Part shown: positions 29,739-40,200 of the stretch, piece after piece
Layout of the letters: each line of letters begins with the position of its first letter
Numbering within the stretch: position 1 is the stretch's first letter
Origin: Penicillus capitatus
Lineage: Eukaryota > Chlorophyta
Direction: 5' to 3'
DNA length: 64,000 nucleotides
Assembly: GCA_965649825.1 (NCBI GenBank)
Contig: OZ287723.1
Coordinates: 16,001 to 80,000 of the forward strand
The notes under the pieces: generated by a model
Database searches by the model: none
What the model was told of the DNA's origin: nothing
What the model saw: only the letters and a program-made list of their open reading frames with translations
Position numbers and translations under genes: made by a program

Positions 29739-31946
29739 CTAACCAAATTTACTCGAAGTAGATGCAATTACAAAAGCAGCATAAGTTAAAATATAGCCTA
29801 CAGTGAAGTGGACTAATCCAACTAAGCGTGCTTGTACAATCGATAAAGCTACAGGTTTATCGTGCCAATTAATTAAATTGGCCAATGGTGTTCGTTCATG
29901 AGCCCATGTGAGTGTTTCTATTAATTCTTGCCAATATCCACGCCACGAAATTAAGAACATAAATCCAGTGGCGTAAACTAAATGTCCAAAAAGGAACATC
30001 CACGCCCAAACAGATAAACTATTCATTCCAAATGGATTATATCCATTAATTAATTGAGATGAATTTAGCCATAAATAATCACGTAGCCAACCCATGAGAT
30101 AAGTTGAAGATTCATTAAATTGATTAACATTTCCCTGCCAAATACCTAAATGTTTCCAATGCCAATAAAATGTAACCCATCCAATTGTATTTAACATCCA
30201 AAATACAGATAAATAAAACGCATCCCATGCTGAGATATCGCAAGTACCTCCCCGACCAGGACCATCACATGGAAAACTATAACCAAAATCTTTTTTATCG
30301 GGCATAAGTTTTGAACCACGGGCATCTAAAGCTCCTTTAACTAAAATAAGAGTTGTGACATGTAAACCTAATGCAATAGCATGATGGACTAGAAAATCCC
30401 CAGGACCAATAATTAAAAATAATGAATTTGCTTTATTATTAATCGCACTTAACCAACCAGGCAGCCAAAGTGTTTGGCTAGCATCATATGCTGGACTTTG
30501 GTCATTTGAAAGAAATACATCGAAACCATAAAGGTTTTTACCATGAGCTGCTTGGATCCACTGTGCAAAAAGTGGTTCAATTAAAATTTGTTTTTCAGGT
30601 GTTCCAAAAGCAAGCATAACATCATTATGAATATAAAGCCCTAAGGTATGAAATCCTAAAAATAAACTTACCCAACTTAAATGTGATATAATTGCTTCTT
30701 TATGGTCTAATATTCGTGCGAGTACATTATTTTTATTTAATATTGGATCATAATCACGAATAAAAAATATAGCTCCATGTGCAAAGGCGCCACACATAAT
30801 AAAACCAGCAATATATTGGTGATGTGTATAAAGTGCTGCTTGTGTTGTAAAATCTTGCGCTAGAAAAGCATAAGCGGGGAGTGAATACATATGCTGCGCA
30901 ACTAATGAACAAATTGTACCTAATGAGGCTAAGGCTAAGCCTAATTGAAAATGTAAAGAATTATTTACTACATCAAATAATCCACTATGTCCAGTACCTA
31001 AACGACCACTTGGAGCAAAATGTATTTCTAAAATTTCTTTAAGACTATGTCCAATTCCAAAATTTGTGCGATACATGTGTCCAGCAATGATGAAAATAAC
31101 CGCAATTGCTAAATGATGATGAGCAATATCTGTTAACCATAAACTTTGTGTTTGGGGATGAAAACCACCAAGAAAAGTTAAAATAGCATCCCCGGAACCT
31201 TCATAAGTTCCGAAAAGATGGCTTCCTGTATCTGGGTTTTGGGAATATGCATTCCAATTCCCTGTAAAAAAGGGTGTTAATCCTTTCGGATGAGGTAACG
31301 TTGTTAAAAAATTAGACCATCGAACCGAAATTCCTCGTGATTGTGGTATAGCTACGTGAACTAAATGCCCAGTCCAAGCAAGTGAACTTATACCAAAAAG
31401 ACCTGCTAAATGATGATTTAATCGAGATTCGGCATTTTTAAACCACCAAAAAGTTGGTTGAAATTTTGGTTGAAGATGTAACCATCCGGCAAATAAAAAT
31501 ACTCCAGAAACAATTAATAAAAAAACGGCACCTTGATAAAGATCTTGATTTGATGTACAACCTATAGTATACCACCATTGATAAACTCCGGAAGTTGCAA
31601 TATTTACAGGACCAGAAGTAGTTCCTCCTCTCGTAAATGCTTCAACCGCAGCTTGGCCAAAATGAGGATCCCAAATAGCATGAGCAATTGGTCTTATATG
31701 CAAAGGGTCTAAGACCCATTGTTCAAAATTTCCCTGCCAAGCCACATGAAATAAATTTCCAGAAGTCCATAAAAAAATAATAGCTAATTGACCAAAATGT
31801 GACGCAAAAATTTTTTGATATAGTGCTTCTTCAGTCATATCATCATGACTTTCAAAATCATGTGCTGTTGCAATACCATACCAAAGACGTCGTGTGGTTG
31901 GATCGTTCGCCAGACTTTGACTAAATTTTGGGAATTTTGTAATCAT
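29739..31946 (-). CDS. psaB: Photosystem I P700 apoprotein A2
   Basis: A 735-residue partner of PsaA with 11 helices. The FX loop [20 protein letters not shown] is present with both cysteines. Full length and continuous; begins [20 protein letters not shown]. Unlike most plastids psaB is not next to psaA but 20 kb away. Confidence 0.99.
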   Translation of the reverse strand: MITKFPKFSQSLANDPTTRRLWYGIATAHDFESHDDMTEEALYQKIFASHFGQLAIIFLWTSGNLFHVAWQGNFEQWVLDPLHIRPIAHAIWDPHFGQAAVEAFTRGGTTSGPVNIATSGVYQWWYTIGCTSNQDLYQGAVFLLIVSGVFLFAGWLHLQPKFQPTFWWFKNAESRLNHHLAGLFGISSLAWTGHLVHVAIPQSRGISVRWSNFLTTLPHPKGLTPFFTGNWNAYSQNPDTGSHLFGTYEGSGDAILTFLGGFHPQTQSLWLTDIAHHHLAIAVIFIIAGHMYRTNFGIGHSLKEILEIHFAPSGRLGTGHSGLFDVVNNSLHFQLGLALASLGTICSLVAQHMYSLPAYAFLAQDFTTQAALYTHHQYIAGFIMCGAFAHGAIFFIRDYDPILNKNNVLARILDHKEAIISHLSWVSLFLGFHTLGLYIHNDVMLAFGTPEKQILIEPLFAQWIQAAHGKNLYGFDVFLSNDQSPAYDASQTLWLPGWLSAINNKANSLFLIIGPGDFLVHHAIALGLHVTTLILVKGALDARGSKLMPDKKDFGYSFPCDGPGRGGTCDISAWDAFYLSVFWMLNTIGWVTFYWHWKHLGIWQGNVNQFNESSTYLMGWLRDYLWLNSSQLINGYNPFGMNSLSVWAWMFLFGHLVYATGFMFLISWRGYWQELIETLTWAHERTPLANLINWHDKPVALSIVQARLVGLVHFTVGYILTYAAFVIASTSSKFG

Positions 31947-32053
31947 ATTAAATTTTAAATTAAACTAATTTTTTTATTTTGAGTCATAAAATTAAATCAG
32001 TATTTAGATGCTTGAGGGGTAGTGTACTGGTATTATAATGTACTAAATAGATA

Positions 32054-35000
32054 TTAAAAATATCCAGTACCAATTGGTACTAATTTTCCTAAAATAACAT
32101 TTTGTTTTAATCCCCGAAGAAAATCAGTTTGATTTTGAATTGCAGCTCGACCAAGAATTCGAGTTGTTTCTTGAAAACTTGCGGCTGACAAAAAACTTGA
32201 GGTTTCTAGACAAGTTTTTGTCATTCCGAGTAATATTGGTTCATATTTAATTTGATTTGATGAATAATTTAAATTATTCATTCGATGTACCCACTCAAAT
32301 GCGACAATTTCGCCATGAAGTAATCCTGTTTCACCGGGTTCTAAAATCAAAACATTTGATGTCATTTGTCGAACAATAATTTCAATATGTTTATCTGAAA
32401 TATGTATACCCTGACCACAATAAATACGTTGAATATTATTTATGACTGATGCTTGAAGTTCTTGAAGTCCTTGAAAATTTTCCAATTGTTTCTTCATTTC
32501 TCTTTTAGAAATTTTTTTTAAGAATTCCTGAAAATTATATTTTGATTTTTTTCGAGCCTCGAATACTTCTTCGATTTTAGGAATTCCTTGCACAATATCT
32601 CCAGTTTTTGCTTGATTAAAAAAAATACTATATAAAGGTTGATTTTTATAAATAATTTCACCGTGATAGATATATAAAATACTTTGATCGCTTAAAAGGT
32701 AATTTGTTGTTTTTCTAAATAAAAGAGTATTATAAGTTTTTGCGACTAATAGACCTTCATAATTAGTGGTTAATTCATCTCTTCCAAAGAATGATCCTAG
32801 CATTTGTTGAAAATTATCAATTTCAGAAAATTTCTTACCTAATAAACATAAACACAATTTTTTTCTATTTTGAAAATTATTTATTAGAAATAATTTAATT
32901 TTTTTTTTTTGAAGAGGTAAAAATTTACAGGAAAAATAATTTTCAATATTAGTAAATAAAAAGTTATGTTTTTGTATTTTTACAAGTGGATTTAAAATTT
33001 CACTATTTGTAAAAAATGAAAATAAACGAATAAAAATTGGATTTTCAAAAGAATAAAAAAATTTTTTTTGAATTATTTTTAGGTTAATGTTTTTGATTTT
33101 TGAAAATAAACTTTTATTTTTTTCAGAAAGCAATTGAAATTTTGGAGAATAATATGAAAATAAATGAAAACTTATTGGACGAATATTTAATAATTCGAAT
33201 TTATTTTTATTTGAAAAATAAGGTATTTGAAATTTTAAAAATGGGAAAAATTTCTTTTTTGATTTTTTCTGGTTTATTTTTTTTAAATATTTCCAATCGT
33301 TAAGTATTATTTTTATTTTATTAAATAATGAAAATCTCAAATTTTTCGAAATTTTGAAAAATTTGGTAGCTGGCCCACCAACAGTGGTTTGTTTTTTATT
33401 TATAGAATATAAATAATTTCGATTGTTTATCATAAATGTCCAACATTTGGAAGATGAAACGAAAAGAAAAAAAGTTCTATTAAAATTTTTTTTAAATAAT
33501 TTCGAATATTGTTTTTTTTTTGGTATTAGCGATTTCAAATAACGTATTTTATATTTTTGAAAATTTTTTGAAATTTGATTTTTTTGAAAAATTAAAGATT
33601 TTTTTGAAATAGACTCTACTTGTTCATTATACTTATTTGTTTGAATTTTTAGAAAATTATAAATATTTTTATTTCTTTTAACTGAAAGTTTACGAGAATT
33701 TTTTTTTTTTTGAATATTTTTTCTAAAATTCATAAATTTTTGAACAGGTTTTTGAGGTTTTCTATTCAGAAAACGAATTTTAAAATTTTTAAGAAAAGAA
33801 AAATTTTTTAATAAAAAACAATATGTATTCAAATAAAAATTAATCGTTTTTTGTTGAATTTTTGTTAAATCAACTTTAATCAAATTTCTTTGAGAAATGA
33901 TGGAATGTGGTAAAATTTTTTCTAATATAAAAATATTTTCTTGTTTCACATTACTAAAATTTTTTAAAGAAGGAAAAATTATAAAATCTTTATTTCTTAA
34001 AGGTAAATTTTTTTTTTTCTTTTTTTGAATAAAATTTTTTAAATATGTTGAAGAGCCAGTTTCCGATTTATGGCCAAAAAAACACCATTTTTCTTGGATA
34101 ATATTGGATGAAAGTTTTTTATTTTCTTTGCGTTTGCGAAACCAACGCCGATTTTTTCTGAAATAAAGAAGAATTCTAATATATACATTATCACCAATTT
34201 TTAACTGATTTTGTTTTTTTTGAAATTTACAAAAATAATATTTGTATTGATGTGGAAAAATTTTTCTTAAAAAAATTGCCGCAAAAATATATTGAGAAGT
34301 TGAGATATTTTTCCAATGAAGAATTCTTGGTTTAACTTGAAAATTTTGTCGAATACAATTTGAACAAAAATTTTTTAAAAAATTTTTGGGAAATACAGAG
34401 TTCAAAAAGTTTTCTTTATTTAATTGAAAAGTTCGATTTGAATTTGTTGTAGAATAAATTGTTTTAGTTCTATATTTGTAAATTCCTTGCCGATTAATAA
34501 AAAAAATAAATAAGTTTTGATTTATTTTTTTATGTTTGTGTTGAATTTGAAATGAAAATATAGAAAAAACATGATAAGAAGTATTAATTAAATATTTTGT
34601 AATTTTTTCCCAGAGCGTAATAGGTGGCATATTCCATAATTGAGGAAAATTTATAATTTCACGGAACGTGAATCTAGTTGTTAAAAATTTTGCATTCAAA
34701 ATTGGCCTTGTAGATAAATAACCTAGATTTTTAAAAAAAATTGGAACCTCCGAAACTTGTTTTACAAAATATTTATTGGGATGACTCAGAACAATTTGTC
34801 TAAAAGGAATGGATTTATCTGTTAAATCTAATTCTTGGAAAAAACAATTTCTTTGTTTTTTCCAAATCGATAAAAATTGTGCTGATAAAATCCAAAACTT
34901 ATTAATACCCTGAAGGCAATTAGTTTGTTTTCGTTTCAAAAAATCAAATTTTGTTTTTTCAAATAAAACAAAATTTTCAACATATATTTCACCTGAAGTT

Positions 35001-36352
35001 AAAGATAAAACAGTTTGTTCATTTTCGAATTCGAAATTATTTTCGTTTTCAAAAAAAGGAATTTCTGCCATTAACTGTGTTTGAAGTATATCTTCACCTT
35101 CTTTGACATACAAAAGACTCCCATTTTGAAAATTAAATTTTATCTTTTTTTGTTGACTTTTTTTTATTTGAAAAGTTCCGTTATTTTTAGTCAAATAGGC
35201 TATTTTCCCTTGTTGTGTTCGAATTAAAAATCCAATACACGAAAATAAATACTTAATTTTTCCTGTACAAGGTGCGTATATTTTATCCAAAAGTACTCCA
35301 GTAAAAACTCCTCCTGTGTGAAATGTCCGCATTGTAAGTTGAGTTCCCGGTTCTCCAATAGATTGCGCTGCTAATATACCCACAGCCTCACCTATAGATA
35401 CTAATTGACCTTCCGCTAAATTCCAACCATAACAAAATTGACAAATAAATCGATTCGATTTACAAGTGAGAGGAGAACGAATTTGAACTTTTTGTCGAAC
35501 TTCACAAATTTTTTGACTAACTTTTTTTGAAATTTCTTGGTTTTTTAAACCAATAATGACACATTTTGATGGACAATAAATTTGTTCAGCTAAAATGCGA
35601 CCGATTAAACGTTGTTTTAAAGATAATATTTTTTTCTGTTTATTATCATATAAATCTTCAATAATAATGCCACGAGAATCATTACAATCAATTTGACTTA
35701 CTATCACGTGGTGTGCAACATCAACCAATCTTCGAGTTAAATAACCTGAAGCTGCAGTACGTAACGCTGTATCAACAATTCCTTTTCGAGCTCCAGAACA
35801 AGAGATAAGATATTCTGTTAATGTTAAACCTTCTCGAAAATTACTACGTATTGGAAAATCAATAATTTGTCCTTGGGGATCAGCCATAAGTCCCCGCATA
35901 CCAACAAGCTGACGTATTTGTGAGATGTTTCCTCGAGCCCCGGAAAAAGACATAAAATAAACTGGATTAAAAAAATCGAAAAATTTAAAAGATTCTAATA
36001 CTTGATTTTTTAATTTTTCACTTGTACGATTCCAAATCTCTAAGGTACCCTGATAATGTTCAATTGCTGTTAAATTTCCTATTACAAGATCGAAGTCAGT
36101 TTTGAAAATTTCATTTTCCGAAGCTAATAAAGTATATGATTTTGATTTCGGAATTCTCAAATCATCGATACTAATTGAAAATCCGGCTTCTGTTGCAGAA
36201 TGAAAACCGAGAAGTTTAATTTTTTCCAAAAATTTTAGAAGTCTATAATGTCCATGATGATTCTTTTTCAAAAACCAATGAAGAAAGCTATTAAATCGTC
36301 GTTTATCAAAACACTGATTAAAAAAAATTACAGGAGTTAATTTATATTTCAT
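32054..36352 (-). CDS. rpoC2: Plastid RNA polymerase beta'' subunit
   Basis: A 1432-residue subunit corresponding to the C-terminal part of bacterial beta'. The zinc-ribbon cysteines lie in the CKSNRFICQFCYGW segment, followed by EAVGILAAQSIGEPGTQLTM and RTFHTGGVFTGV. The last part contains QGIPKIEEVFEAR and SFLSAASFQETTRILGRAAI, conserved trigger-loop and C-terminal regions. The long middle is Lys/Asn/Phe-rich and poorly conserved, as in other green algae. Its ATG overlaps the rpoC1 stop by 4 nt. Confidence 0.97.
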   Translation of the reverse strand: MKYKLTPVIFFNQCFDKRRFNSFLHWFLKKNHHGHYRLLKFLEKIKLLGFHSATEAGFSISIDDLRIPKSKSYTLLASENEIFKTDFDLVIGNLTAIEHYQGTLEIWNRTSEKLKNQVLESFKFFDFFNPVYFMSFSGARGNISQIRQLVGMRGLMADPQGQIIDFPIRSNFREGLTLTEYLISCSGARKGIVDTALRTAASGYLTRRLVDVAHHVIVSQIDCNDSRGIIIEDLYDNKQKKILSLKQRLIGRILAEQIYCPSKCVIIGLKNQEISKKVSQKICEVRQKVQIRSPLTCKSNRFICQFCYGWNLAEGQLVSIGEAVGILAAQSIGEPGTQLTMRTFHTGGVFTGVLLDKIYAPCTGKIKYLFSCIGFLIRTQQGKIAYLTKNNGTFQIKKSQQKKIKFNFQNGSLLYVKEGEDILQTQLMAEIPFFENENNFEFENEQTVLSLTSGEIYVENFVLFEKTKFDFLKRKQTNCLQGINKFWILSAQFLSIWKKQRNCFFQELDLTDKSIPFRQIVLSHPNKYFVKQVSEVPIFFKNLGYLSTRPILNAKFLTTRFTFREIINFPQLWNMPPITLWEKITKYLINTSYHVFSIFSFQIQHKHKKINQNLFIFFINRQGIYKYRTKTIYSTTNSNRTFQLNKENFLNSVFPKNFLKNFCSNCIRQNFQVKPRILHWKNISTSQYIFAAIFLRKIFPHQYKYYFCKFQKKQNQLKIGDNVYIRILLYFRKNRRWFRKRKENKKLSSNIIQEKWCFFGHKSETGSSTYLKNFIQKKKKKNLPLRNKDFIIFPSLKNFSNVKQENIFILEKILPHSIISQRNLIKVDLTKIQQKTINFYLNTYCFLLKNFSFLKNFKIRFLNRKPQKPVQKFMNFRKNIQKKKNSRKLSVKRNKNIYNFLKIQTNKYNEQVESISKKSLIFQKNQISKNFQKYKIRYLKSLIPKKKQYSKLFKKNFNRTFFLFVSSSKCWTFMINNRNYLYSINKKQTTVGGPATKFFKISKNLRFSLFNKIKIILNDWKYLKKINQKKSKKKFFPFLKFQIPYFSNKNKFELLNIRPISFHLFSYYSPKFQLLSEKNKSLFSKIKNINLKIIQKKFFYSFENPIFIRLFSFFTNSEILNPLVKIQKHNFLFTNIENYFSCKFLPLQKKKIKLFLINNFQNRKKLCLCLLGKKFSEIDNFQQMLGSFFGRDELTTNYEGLLVAKTYNTLLFRKTTNYLLSDQSILYIYHGEIIYKNQPLYSIFFNQAKTGDIVQGIPKIEEVFEARKKSKYNFQEFLKKISKREMKKQLENFQGLQELQASVINNIQRIYCGQGIHISDKHIEIIVRQMTSNVLILEPGETGLLHGEIVAFEWVHRMNNLNYSSNQIKYEPILLGMTKTCLETSSFLSAASFQETTRILGRAAIQNQTDFLRGLKQNVILGKLVPIGTGYF

Positions 36353-39048
36353 AATAAATTTTGATAAAATTTCAATTGACCATAAGTAGTTCTTATTTTT
36401 CTTAATATTTCAGCTCCACTAAAATGGTATTGTTGACATAATTCATGTCGGAATTTTTGAAAATTTCCATCGGAATTCAAACGAATTTCAATTAATTTTT
36501 GTATTTTTTTTTCTGTTTCATATCCACTTATATAAGGGTTTAAGCTGCACCAAACAAAATTTTGATTAGTAATACGAGGTAAATTCTTAGAAAAATAAAT
36601 TAAAGCAATATTTGATAATAAAATATCTCGAGTTTGTTTGGAAAACATTTTTTTAGATGTTGTAGAAAAAAAAGGTTTTTTAAAAAGAAGATTTTTTAAA
36701 AATTCAAATGAAACTTTTTCAGTCCATATTCTGCGAATATTTTTAATTGTTAAAAATGAACTTCCTAAAATCATATCTTGACTTGGAGAACATGTTGGTG
36801 CATGAGTCGCAATCGAAAAAAGATTATTTTGGGACCAATTTATTTTCCAAGCTTCTGCTTGTGCTTGAAAAGATAAAGGGATATGAACACCCATTTGATC
36901 ACCATCAAAATCGGCATTAAAAGCAGCACACACTAATGGATGTAATAAAATCGCTTTACCGTCAATTAATTTTGGCTTAAATGTTTGAATACTTAAACGA
37001 TGGAGGGTTGGTGCTCTATTTAATAATATTGGATGACTTTGAACAATTTCTTTAAGCAAATTATAAATAAATTTTGTTTTTTTATTTAATAATTTTTTTG
37101 CTCCTACAATTGTTTTTGCTTGCTTTTTTAACATTAAAACTTTGAGTAAAAACGGCTGAAATAACTCAAATGCAATTTCTTCTGGTAAACCACATTCATA
37201 TATTTTTAGCGACGGACCTACAACAATAACAGATCTTCCAGAATAATCGACACGTTTACCTAATAAATTTTGTCTAAAACGCCCTTTTTTACCTTTAAAT
37301 AAATCCGATAAAGATTTTAAGTCAGCATTTTTTTTCCCAAAGATATCAATATCGTTATCAGCATCAGCATCAGCATCAGCATCAGCATCAATATCAGTAT
37401 TAGTAAAAACGTCAGTATTCGAATCAACGCTAACATTAATGTTTTGGTTTGAATTTTTATTTTTTGTATTAAGTTTTATATTAGTTTCTGCAGTTTCTGT
37501 AGTTTCCGCAGTTTCTGTAGTTTCCGCAGTTTCTGTAGTTTCCGCAGTTTCTGTAGTTTCCGCAGTTTCTGTAGTTTCCGCAGTTTCTGTAGTTTCCGCA
37601 GTTTCTGTAGTTTCCGCAGTTTCTGTAGTTTCTGCAGTTTCTGCAGTAATTTCATTATCAATTAAAGAATTAATCGACTCTTGTAATAATCTTTGTGAAT
37701 ATTGTATAGCTTCTGAATTCAAACAATGAAAATTTGAATCAAATTTTATTATATATAAAAGCCTTTTATTTCTAAAAATAACGTTTTGATAAAGTTTATT
37801 CAAATCTGATACAGCAAGTTCATTCTTACTATCAATAAGATTTTTATTACTTTTGTTTAACATTACTATAGGACGTAAATTAGGTGGTAAAACTGGAAAT
37901 ACACTTAAAATCATAGAAGCTGGGTTTGTTTGATTATATCGAAAAGATCTTAAATATTTTAAACGACGATAAAGGTGAATTTTATATAAAAATAATTCAA
38001 AAGAGGGTTTGAAATATCTTAATTTAAATAAGTCAAATTGAATTTGAATCTCTAGTAATTTTTCATCACTATAATTATATTGTATTAATTGAGTAAGCCA
38101 TGTTCGCATTATTTGAGCTCCTGTTAAACAAAATAATTGAGATTCAGATTTCCATAAATGCACAATTCCTGGAGGGCCTAGATAAAATTTTTTCAACCGA
38201 TCTTTTTTTTGTGGAAATTTTACAAAAAAAAAAACGAAAGAAAGCCATTCGGGAATAGTGTGCCAACTGAACATTTTCGAAATTACGCTAAAACCAAAAA
38301 AAAGAGCAGAATCTTTTAGACCACCATTTTTCCAAATAGATTTTTTGTATATTTTTTTTAGAGGTTGCATTTGAACATCATATTGGATTTGCCAATTAAA
38401 TAATAAATACTCAATTTGATGTTCTTCTTGTTTTTCAAAATTCCAAAATTTTGAAAATCTCCGAAATTTCAAGTTAAAATTTAAAATATCTGAAGAAGCA
38501 AAAGTAGTACGACGCAATAAAAGTGGTTTAAAATCCTTCTCACAAGGCGATAATGGGAGCAAAAAAGGTCTAAGTTCTTTCTTTATCTTTAGATTAAAGG
38601 GCAAAGGTTTGAGTTCTTTTGGAAAAATTGTCCGTGAAATATTTTGAGTACAATAAAGCAAAGATTCAATTTTTTTTTTTGGCAAATTTAAAAACAAAGA
38701 AAAATAGTTGCCCTTTAAAAACCAAGTATGTGCAACAGCGGAAATAAATTGAATATAACCCAAACGATACCGTCGAACACGTGATGAAATGTACTCCACT
38801 TCACATTGAGGACAAAATTTATGTCCTCGTTGTGAACTGATTCCACATGCACAAATATAATCATTAACTGGCCCGAAAATACGTTCACAAAACAGTCCAT
38901 CTTTTTCGGGTTTTAGTGTTTGATAATTAATTGTTTTCGAACTTGATATTTGACCATTAATTATTTTTCCATTTGATAAATATCGTCGAGCCCATTTTCT
39001 TATCATTTCACTTGTTGCTAAACGTAAACGAATTGCTTTGAATTTCAT
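36349..39048 (-). CDS. rpoC1: Plastid RNA polymerase beta' subunit
   Basis: An 899-residue subunit that carries the catalytic magnesium site, NADFDGD near residue 710. The N-terminal zinc-binding CACGISS...CPQC segment (about 67-85) and GRFRQNLLGKRVDYSGRSVIVVGPS (split here) are conserved. Two low-complexity insertions lie before the core: a Thr-Ala-Glu-Thr-Thr-Glu repeat (about 465-522) and an Asp-Ala run (about 551-563). rpoB, normally directly upstream, is absent; rps9 takes that place. Confidence 0.96.
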   Translation of the reverse strand: MKFKAIRLRLATSEMIRKWARRYLSNGKIINGQISSSKTINYQTLKPEKDGLFCERIFGPVNDYICACGISSQRGHKFCPQCEVEYISSRVRRYRLGYIQFISAVAHTWFLKGNYFSLFLNLPKKKIESLLYCTQNISRTIFPKELKPLPFNLKIKKELRPFLLPLSPCEKDFKPLLLRRTTFASSDILNFNLKFRRFSKFWNFEKQEEHQIEYLLFNWQIQYDVQMQPLKKIYKKSIWKNGGLKDSALFFGFSVISKMFSWHTIPEWLSFVFFFVKFPQKKDRLKKFYLGPPGIVHLWKSESQLFCLTGAQIMRTWLTQLIQYNYSDEKLLEIQIQFDLFKLRYFKPSFELFLYKIHLYRRLKYLRSFRYNQTNPASMILSVFPVLPPNLRPIVMLNKSNKNLIDSKNELAVSDLNKLYQNVIFRNKRLLYIIKFDSNFHCLNSEAIQYSQRLLQESINSLIDNEITAETAETTETAETTETAETTETAETTETAETTETAETTETAETTETAETTETAETNIKLNTKNKNSNQNINVSVDSNTDVFTNTDIDADADADADADNDIDIFGKKNADLKSLSDLFKGKKGRFRQNLLGKRVDYSGRSVIVVGPSLKIYECGLPEEIAFELFQPFLLKVLMLKKQAKTIVGAKKLLNKKTKFIYNLLKEIVQSHPILLNRAPTLHRLSIQTFKPKLIDGKAILLHPLVCAAFNADFDGDQMGVHIPLSFQAQAEAWKINWSQNNLFSIATHAPTCSPSQDMILGSSFLTIKNIRRIWTEKVSFEFLKNLLFKKPFFSTTSKKMFSKQTRDILLSNIALIYFSKNLPRITNQNFVWCSLNPYISGYETEKKIQKLIEIRLNSDGNFQKFRHELCQQYHFSGAEILRKIRTTYGQLKFYQNLL
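37482..37653. repeat. 18-bp minisatellite inside rpoC1
   Basis: About eight or nine near-identical 18-bp units (containing GTAGTTTCCGCAGTTTCT on the plus strand) in frame with rpoC1, encoding an acidic six-residue repeat. Because the unit is a multiple of three, length changes keep the frame. Confidence 0.92.
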
Positions 39049-39059
39049 AAATAAAATTT

Positions 39060-39455
39060 TTAACGTTTCGAGTATTGTGGTGCTTTGCGTGCTTTCTTTA
39101 AACCATATTTTCGACGCTCTTTAACTCGTGAATCTTGTGTAAGCAAATTTTTTTTTTTTAAAATATTCATTGAAATTTCCATTTGGTAGAATGTTCGAGC
39201 TAGAGCTAAACAAATTGCTTTTTTTTGACCCGTATTTCCTCCACCGAAAATTTGAATTTTTATATTCAAAGGATAAGGAGGTATATCATCGAAAGTTAAG
39301 AATTGCCGAATACTATCAATCGCATTTTTATCATTTTGAAAATAATTAGAAACAGTTTTATTATTAATAATAATTGTTGTTGTTTCTATTTCTGTTTTTG
39401 TAATAAAAACTTTTGCTATTGCTGATTTATGACGACCTATTCCATAATATTTCAT
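39060..39455 (-). CDS. rps9: Small-subunit ribosomal protein S9
   Basis: A 131-residue S9 protein. It starts [18 protein letters not shown], has the conserved [19 protein letters not shown] segment and ends [17 protein letters not shown], whose tail contacts P-site tRNA. It is 11 nt upstream of rpoC1. Confidence 0.96.
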   Translation of the reverse strand: MKYYGIGRHKSAIAKVFITKTEIETTTIIINNKTVSNYFQNDKNAIDSIRQFLTFDDIPPYPLNIKIQIFGGGNTGQKKAICLALARTFYQMEISMNILKKKNLLTQDSRVKERRKYGLKKARKAPQYSKR

Positions 39456-39497
39456 AGTTTTTTTTAAACAAAATTCATAAAAAATTTTATAAGCTTC

Positions 39498-39571
39498 AGC
39501 CTATTACTAGAATTGAACTAGTAACCTCCCGCGTATGAAACGGATACTCTTACCAATTGAGCTAAATAGGC
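39498..39571 (-). tRNA. trnM-CAU: Elongator tRNA-Met(CAU)
   Basis: Acceptor GCCTATT/AATAGGC and anticodon loop TTCATAC. The body resembles plastid elongator trnM. It is distinct from initiator trnfM (14679) and from trnI(CAU) (49255). Confidence 0.92.
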
Positions 39572-39587
39572 CTCTTATTTGCTTTTT

Positions 39588-39674
39588 TGTTGCTACCCGG
39601 ACTTGAACCGGGATTGACGTAGAACGTCAGCAGACCCCTCAAGCCTGTGTGTCTACCTATTTCACCATAACAAC
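39588..39674 (-). tRNA. trnL-GAG: tRNA-Leu(GAG)
   Basis: Class II tRNA with acceptor GTTGTTA/TAGCAAC and anticodon loop TTGAGGG. This gene occurs in some chlorophyte plastids but not in land plants. Confidence 0.94.
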
Positions 39675-39685
39675 AAAAAGATTTT

Positions 39686-39805
39686 TTAGAACAAGTTTTT
39701 TTGACGAGACAAAATTTTTTGAACATTAGAAAAAGCTTTTTTTTTCCAAAAAGTTTTACGAGACCGAGACTTAGATTTTGAAATACGTTTTTTTGGTACA
39801 GACAT
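39686..39805 (-). CDS. rpl32: Large-subunit ribosomal protein L32
   Basis: A 39-residue, very basic protein: MSVPKKRISKSKSRSRKTFW followed by KKKAFSNVQKILSRQKNLF. The MSVPKKR start is diagnostic for L32. It is shorter than the roughly 50-60 residues of many plastid L32 proteins. Confidence 0.92.
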   Translation of the reverse strand: MSVPKKRISKSKSRSRKTFWKKKAFSNVQKILSRQKNLF

Positions 39806-39850
39806 ATTTTTTTACTCTAACAAATTGAATAAAAAAAAGCAAATATAATT

Positions 39851-40147
39851 TTAACCAAAAAGAATTTTTCCTCTGTATTTTCGTAAATAAAATAATTTTG
39901 AACGATTACTTGGATTTATTTTTAAAATTTTTAAACTTTGGATTTGTGGACTATTCCAAGCAAAAAAGCGTTCTACACTATATAGTCCAGGTTTCCGAAG
40001 AACAATATTTTTATTCGAAAACGAACCTCGAATAGCTATAACAATACCTTCAAAAAATTGAATACGTTTCTTCTCACCTTCTTGGAAACAAAAACCTACT
40101 TGAATAAAATCTCCGACTGAAAATCCTAATTTTTGTTTATTATTCAT
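39851..40147 (-). CDS. rpl19: Large-subunit ribosomal protein L19
   Basis: A 98-residue L19 protein at the 30S-50S interface. FEGIVIAIRGSFSNKNIVLR and GLYSVERFFAWNSPQIQSLK are family segments, ending YLRKYRGK. Found in chlorophyte and red-lineage plastids, absent from land-plant plastids. It follows tufA on the minus strand. Confidence 0.95.
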   Translation of the reverse strand: MNNKQKLGFSVGDFIQVGFCFQEGEKKRIQFFEGIVIAIRGSFSNKNIVLRKPGLYSVERFFAWNSPQIQSLKILKINPSNRSKLFYLRKYRGKILFG

Positions 40148-40158
40148 ATTTTAAACAA

Positions 40159-40193
40159 TATAGCTCACTTTAACAAAAATATAAAGTGAGCTA
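40159..40193. terminator. Hairpin 3' of tufA
   Basis: 13-bp perfect inverted repeat (ATAGCTCACTTTA) with a 9-nt loop, 8 nt past the tufA stop. Confidence 0.8.
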
Positions 40194-40200
40194 TCAAAAA

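Noticed and set aside
37439-37729. Open frames on both strands across the rpoC1 repeat (Val/Ser/Ala-rich and Lys/Leu/Gln-rich products)
   Set aside because: They exist only because the 18-bp unit lacks stops in these frames; no start context, no similarity, and rpoC1 explains the strand.
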